DNA of 64,000 bases, taken from the NCBI RefSeq assembly GCF_014168815.1, contig NZ_AP021972.1, forward strand, positions 434,001 to 498,000, read 5' to 3'. Position numbers and translations under genes: made by a program. Shown piece by piece: positions 60,644 through 64,000 of the stretch (positions are counted from its first letter, which is position 1; every line of letters starts with the position of its first letter). Below the pieces are notes generated by a model. That model made no database searches. It saw only the letters and a program-made list of their open reading frames with translations, and had not been told where the DNA came from. The stretch is from Klebsiella sp. WP3-W18-ESBL-02 (GTDB lineage Bacteria > Pseudomonadota > Gammaproteobacteria > Enterobacterales > Enterobacteriaceae).

Positions 60644-60668
60644 GTGCTCTCTCCAAAGGGGAGAGCAC
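60644..60668 (+). other. Hairpin in the fusA-tufA spacer
   Basis: GTGCTCTCTCC-AAA-GGGGAGAGCAC forms an 11-bp stem with one G-U pair and a 3-base loop, 19 bp before the tufA start and just before its AAGGAA ribosome site. There is no T run. Message processing or an effect on tufA initiation is possible. Confidence 0.7.
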
Positions 60669-60687
60669 TATAGTAAGGAATATAGCC

Positions 60688-61872
60688 GTGTCTAAAGAAA
60701 AATTTGAACGTACAAAACCGCACGTTAACGTCGGCACCATCGGCCACGTTGACCACGGTAAAACTACCCTGACCGCTGCAATCACCACCGTACTGGCTAA
60801 AACCTACGGCGGTGCTGCTCGTGCTTTCGACCAGATCGATAACGCGCCGGAAGAAAAAGCTCGTGGTATCACCATCAACACTTCTCACGTTGAATATGAC
60901 ACCCCGACTCGCCACTACGCACACGTAGACTGCCCGGGCCACGCCGACTATGTTAAAAACATGATCACCGGTGCTGCGCAGATGGATGGCGCGATCCTGG
61001 TTGTTGCTGCGACTGACGGCCCGATGCCGCAGACTCGTGAGCACATCCTGCTGGGTCGTCAGGTAGGCGTTCCGTACATCATCGTGTTCCTGAACAAATG
61101 CGACATGGTTGATGACGAAGAGCTGCTGGAACTGGTTGAAATGGAAGTTCGTGAACTTCTGTCTCAGTACGATTTCCCGGGCGACGACACTCCGATCGTT
61201 CGTGGTTCTGCTCTGAAAGCGCTGGAAGGCGAAGCAGAGTGGGAAGCGAAAATCATCGAACTGGCTGGCTTCCTGGATTCTTACATCCCGGAACCAGAAC
61301 GTGCTATCGATAAGCCGTTCCTGCTGCCGATCGAAGACGTATTCTCCATCTCCGGTCGTGGTACCGTTGTTACCGGTCGTGTAGAACGCGGTATCATCAA
61401 AGTTGGCGAAGAAGTTGAAATCGTTGGTATCAAAGAGACTGCTAAGTCTACCTGTACTGGCGTTGAAATGTTCCGCAAACTGCTGGACGAAGGCCGTGCT
61501 GGTGAGAACGTTGGTGTTCTGCTGCGTGGTATCAAACGTGAAGAAATCGAACGTGGTCAGGTACTGGCTAAGCCGGGTTCTATCAAGCCGCACACCAAGT
61601 TCGAATCTGAAGTGTACATCCTGTCCAAAGACGAAGGCGGCCGTCATACTCCGTTCTTCAAAGGCTACCGTCCGCAGTTCTACTTCCGTACTACTGACGT
61701 GACTGGTACCATCGAACTGCCGGAAGGCGTTGAGATGGTCATGCCGGGCGACAACATCAAAATGGTTGTTACCCTGATCCACCCGATCGCGATGGACGAC
61801 GGTCTGCGTTTCGCAATCCGTGAAGGCGGCCGTACTGTAGGTGCGGGCGTTGTTGCTAAAGTAATGAGCTAA
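60688..61872 (+). CDS. tufA: Translation elongation factor Tu
   Basis: EF-Tu carries aminoacyl-tRNA to the ribosome. The 394-aa product starts with GTG (SKEKFERTKPHVNVGTIG) and has GHVDHGKTT, the switch I region with RGITINTSHVEY, DCPGHADY and NKCD. Codon use is highly biased. It is the last gene of the str operon, followed by an intrinsic terminator. A second tuf copy elsewhere would be expected in an enterobacterium. Confidence 0.99.
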   Translation: MSKEKFERTKPHVNVGTIGHVDHGKTTLTAAITTVLAKTYGGAARAFDQIDNAPEEKARGITINTSHVEYDTPTRHYAHVDCPGHADYVKNMITGAAQMDGAILVVAATDGPMPQTREHILLGRQVGVPYIIVFLNKCDMVDDEELLELVEMEVRELLSQYDFPGDDTPIVRGSALKALEGEAEWEAKIIELAGFLDSYIPEPERAIDKPFLLPIEDVFSISGRGTVVTGRVERGIIKVGEEVEIVGIKETAKSTCTGVEMFRKLLDEGRAGENVGVLLRGIKREEIERGQVLAKPGSIKPHTKFESEVYILSKDEGGRHTPFFKGYRPQFYFRTTDVTGTIELPEGVEMVMPGDNIKMVVTLIHPIAMDDGLRFAIREGGRTVGAGVVAKVMS

Positions 61873-61899
61873 TTATTGCTTAATTAGCTTTGAGCTTAA

Positions 61900-61923
61900 A
61901 AAGGGCGCTTCGGCGCCCTTTTT
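61900..61923 (+). terminator. Intrinsic terminator after tufA
   Basis: AAAGGGCGC-TTCG-GCGCCCTTT has a perfect stem closed by a stable TTCG tetraloop and continues into a T run, 27 bp after the tufA stop. Confidence 0.95.
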
Positions 61924-62055
61924 GCTTTTCTGATGTTTATTACTACGCATTTTTAACCGCTCTCTTTATCTCTTTCGTGCTGCAATTTGCATGTCGCTAT
62001 TGTAATCATAATTATTCTCACTTACACTTTGTTCAGAAATTGAACGGGAGTGGGT

Positions 62056-62250
62056 ATGTACGTTTGTTTATGTAATGGCGTCAGCGATAAAAAAATTCGC
62101 CAGGCAGTACGCCAGTTTCATCCGCAGTCTTTCCAGCAGTTAAGAAAATGTATTCCTATTGGAAATCAATGCGGTAAATGCGTTCGTGCGGCCCGTGAGG
62201 TGATGGAAGACGAATTAATGCAAATGCCAGAGTTCAAAGAGATTGCCTGA
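62056..62250 (+). CDS. bfd: Bacterioferritin-associated ferredoxin Bfd
   Basis: Bfd is a [2Fe-2S] protein that reduces and releases iron stored in bacterioferritin. The 64-aa product has the cluster cysteines C4 and C6 (YVCLCNG) and C39 and C42 (NQCGKC). An extra Cys32 replaces the Phe of the E. coli protein. The ATG at 62056 has a GGGAG site; the upstream GTG at 62050 would add two residues. bfr follows 72 bp later. Confidence 0.97.
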   Translation: MYVCLCNGVSDKKIRQAVRQFHPQSFQQLRKCIPIGNQCGKCVRAAREVMEDELMQMPEFKEIA

Positions 62251-62322
62251 GCCCGGATTTCTTTTTTGACATCCCTGTAGTCCGTTCTACGCTTCAATAT
62301 GTGGAAGCGGAGGGTCTATAAA

Positions 62323-62799
62323 ATGAAAGGTGATGTTAAGATAATAAATTATCTCAATAAATTATTGGGAAACGAGCTTGTCGCAATAAACCAATACTTT
62401 CTCCACGCGAGAATGTTCAAAAACTGGGGCCTGATGCGCCTCAACGATATTGAGTATCACGAATCCATCGATGAAATGAAACACGCCGATCGCTACATCG
62501 AGCGTATTCTGTTTCTTGAAGGGATCCCCAATCTGCAGGACCTGGGCAAGCTGCATATCGGCGAGGACGTCGAGGAGATGCTGCAGTCTGACCTTAAGCT
62601 TGAGCTGGACGGCGCGAAAGATCTCCGTGAAGCGATAGCCTATGCCGATAGTGTTCATGATTATGTCAGTCGCGATATGCTGATCAATATCCTGACTGAG
62701 GAAGAACATCACATCGACTGGCTGGAAACCGAGCTGGATTTGATTAGTAAAATTGGCCTGCAGAACTACCTTCAGTCGCAGATCAAAGTCGAAGATTAA
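62323..62799 (+). CDS. bfr: Bacterioferritin
   Basis: Bfr is a 24-mer haem-containing iron-storage protein. The 158-aa product keeps the ferroxidase ligands Glu18, Glu51 and His54 and the haem ligand Met52 (ESIDEMKHADRYIERI). The ATG at 62323 (MKGDVKIINYLNKLL) gives the exact family length; an earlier ATG at 62299 is not needed. Its last 17 bp overlap the 3' end of the convergent prepilin peptidase gene. Confidence 0.98.
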   Translation: MKGDVKIINYLNKLLGNELVAINQYFLHARMFKNWGLMRLNDIEYHESIDEMKHADRYIERILFLEGIPNLQDLGKLHIGEDVEEMLQSDLKLELDGAKDLREAIAYADSVHDYVSRDMLINILTEEEHHIDWLETELDLISKIGLQNYLQSQIKVED

Positions 62800-63259
62800 A
62801 CCCCGACACGCCGGCAACAATAAAACCCGCAGCCCCCAGAAATGGACCGAACGGCAGCGGGTTTTTTATGCCCGCCAACGAGCGTTGCCAGCAGGCTGTG
62901 CTGAATACGTATATCGCAGCCATCGTGCTGGCCGTTAGCACTAAAACCGGCAGCGATGGCCAGCCATGCCACGCTCCCAACGCCGCCAGATATTTTACGT
63001 CGCCGTAGCCTAATCCCTCACGCCCGCGAAGCCCCCGGTATCCCCAATAAATCATGGCCATGGCACCATAGCCGGCAAAAATTCCCCATAGTGCATCATT
63101 AACGTTAGCCGGCCGCAGGCTCAGCTGAAAGAGCAGCCCCGCCCACAGGAGAGGGCAGGTGAGACGGTCGGGCAGCAACCCCGTGCGAGCGTCATGCCAG
63201 CACAGGGCGCTGCTCAACAGCACGTAGGCAATAAAGAAAGGAAAGGCGATAAGCGTCAT
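62783..63259 (-). CDS. hopD: Small prepilin peptidase without methyltransferase domain (HopD-like)
   Basis: The 158-aa product is an integral-membrane type IV prepilin peptidase. The two catalytic aspartates are Asp23 (CWHDARTGLLPDRL) and Asp87 in the GYGD motif (EGLGYGDVKYLAALG). It lacks the N-terminal cytoplasmic domain with paired CxxC motifs that N-methylates pilins in PilD/GspO, and resembles Salmonella HopD. No gsp genes flank it. It could process pilins for the hof system. Start: ATG at 63259; an ATG at 63319 would add 20 residues. Confidence 0.85.
   Translation of the reverse strand: MTLIAFPFFIAYVLLSSALCWHDARTGLLPDRLTCPLLWAGLLFQLSLRPANVNDALWGIFAGYGAMAMIYWGYRGLRGREGLGYGDVKYLAALGAWHGWPSLPVLVLTASTMAAIYVFSTACWQRSLAGIKNPLPFGPFLGAAGFIVAGVSGFNLRL
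62822..62867 (+). terminator. bfr terminator inside the end of the prepilin peptidase gene
   Basis: Arms AAAACCCGC (62822-62830) and GCGGGTTTT (62857-62865) are followed by T residues, with a 26-base loop. On the + strand this is a plausible bfr terminator, although it lies within codons of the convergent gene. Confidence 0.55.
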
Positions 63260-63433
63260 TGTTTGGATACCGGTCTGGAAATATTGGGCGAGTGTGGCGG
63301 GAGGGGAGAAGGGTGGCAAACGGCAACATCACGCTGTGCGAGGCGTTATCCAGAAAAATTGCGCGGCTTGCCGTTTTGCAGGCTGCTTTGCGCCTCTTTC
63401 CGCAGAATAAGGTGACTATTTAATAAACACGAC

Positions 63434-63461
63434 TTGCTTCACATGGGCATTTGTGTATAAT
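63434..63461 (+). promoter_or_regulatory. S10 operon promoter
   Basis: TTGCTT (63434-63439) and a perfect TATAAT (63456-63461) with a GTG extension before the -10 are 16 bp apart. Transcription would start near 63468, giving a leader of about 170 nt, as in the E. coli S10 operon. Confidence 0.85.
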
Positions 63462-63468
63462 GCGCGGG

Positions 63469-63636
63469 CTTGTCTAATATTGACAGGCGGTTCAATCTGA
63501 ACCAGGTACTGCGAAAGCGATACCAGACAATGTTCCCAATTGGGGAACTCTGTAAGAACGGTTACACTCTCCCATCAATCGTAATGGGTTTGAGGAGTAA
63601 CTATTTCGTCTATAAAATAATTGGAGCTCTGGTCTC
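63469..63636 (+). promoter_or_regulatory. S10 operon leader with L4-type attenuator
   Basis: The leader contains GTTCCC-AATTG-GGGAAC (63532-63548) and a longer hairpin at 63561-63601. The latter pairs GTTAC, CTC and CCCAT with ATGGG, GAG and GTAAC and is followed by a T-containing tract. These match the HD and HE hairpins where ribosomal protein L4 causes attenuation and blocks translation of the operon. The region also closes the gap between the prepilin peptidase gene and rpsJ. Confidence 0.85.
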
Positions 63637-63948
63637 ATGCAGAACCAAAGAATCCGTATCCGCCTGAAAGCGTTTGATCATCGTCTGATCGATCAATCAA
63701 CCGCGGAAATCGTCGAGACTGCTAAGCGCACTGGTGCGCAAGTCCGTGGTCCGATCCCGCTGCCGACCCGCAAAGAGCGTTTCACCGTTCTGATCTCTCC
63801 GCACGTTAACAAAGACGCGCGTGATCAGTACGAGATTCGTACTCACAAGCGTCTGGTTGACATCGTTGAGCCAACTGAAAAAACCGTTGATGCTCTGATG
63901 CGTCTGGACCTGGCTGCCGGTGTAGACGTGCAGATCAGCCTGGGTTAA
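63637..63948 (+). CDS. rpsJ: 30S ribosomal protein S10 / NusE
   Basis: S10 is a 30S head protein that also acts as NusE in antitermination with NusB. The 103-aa product ([20 protein letters not shown]) is full length. A GGAGC site precedes the ATG. It is the first gene of the S10 operon, followed by rplC after 32 bp. Confidence 0.99.
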
Positions 63949-63980
63949 TCAGGTCATCGAGCGATTGAGAGGTTGATACA

Positions 63981-64000
63981 ATGATTGGTTTAGTCGGTAA
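63981..64000 (+). CDS. rplC: 50S ribosomal protein L3, first codons only (cut by window end)
   Basis: An ATG with an upstream GAGAGG site begins MIGLVG, the start of enterobacterial L3, and the window ends after 20 bases. Its place after rpsJ is the standard S10 operon order. Confidence 0.85.

Overview
This window is a stretch of enterobacterial core chromosome. Gene order, protein lengths and near-identical proteins (OmpR 239 aa, EnvZ 450 aa, CRP 210 aa, S12, EF-G, EF-Tu) match the Escherichia coli region from yhgF to the S10 ribosomal operon, read in the opposite orientation. REP/BIME palindromes of the E. coli/Enterobacter type lie in many intergenic gaps. A malonate decarboxylase operon, together with the missing fic, nirC and general-secretion (gsp) genes, points to a malonate-using member of the Enterobacter/Leclercia/Klebsiella/Citrobacter group rather than E. 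coli itself. The genus cannot be fixed from this sequence alone.

Layout. 1-4.0 kb: yhgF (tex, cut by the window edge), greB, ompR-envZ. 4.1-12.1 kb: pckA, yhgE, then the leftward run igaA-yrfG-hslR-hslO. 12.4-19.1 kb: nudE, mrcA (PBP1a) and the divergent hofMNOPQ DNA-uptake/pilus-assembly-like cluster, whose genes overlap one another. 19.3-25.8 kb: the aroK-aroB-damX-dam-rpe-gph-trpS superoperon. 26.0-31.8 kb: leftward cysG, nirD, nirB and tsgA, with an FNR box and a NarL/NarP 7-2-7 site in front of nirB. 32.1-38.1 kb: ppiA, pabA, argD, yhfK, crp, yhfA. 38.2-40.4 kb: yheT-yheU-prkB.

40.6-48.7 kb is the accessory part: mdcABCDEFGH plus the convergent LysR-type gene mdcR. These encode a complete biotin-independent malonate decarboxylase, its acyl carrier protein and prosthetic-group enzymes, a transporter and a regulator, all placed between yheT and yheS. 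No integrase, insertion sequence or tRNA flanks the block.

48.7-57.3 kb returns to the core: yheS, kefG-kefB-yheV, slyD, slyX, fkpA, yheO-tusDCB. 57.4-61.9 kb is the str operon (rpsL-rpsG-fusA-tufA). It is followed by bfd-bfr, a small prepilin peptidase (hopD-like), and the start of the S10 operon (leader with the L4-type attenuator, rpsJ, first codons of rplC).

No CRISPR array, tRNA, rRNA, prophage or insertion sequence was seen. The less explained features are the mdc insertion and its internal perfect hairpin, a 37-codon reading frame coupled to nudE, the 122-bp out-of-frame hofP/hofQ overlap, and the loss of nirC from an otherwise intact nir operon.
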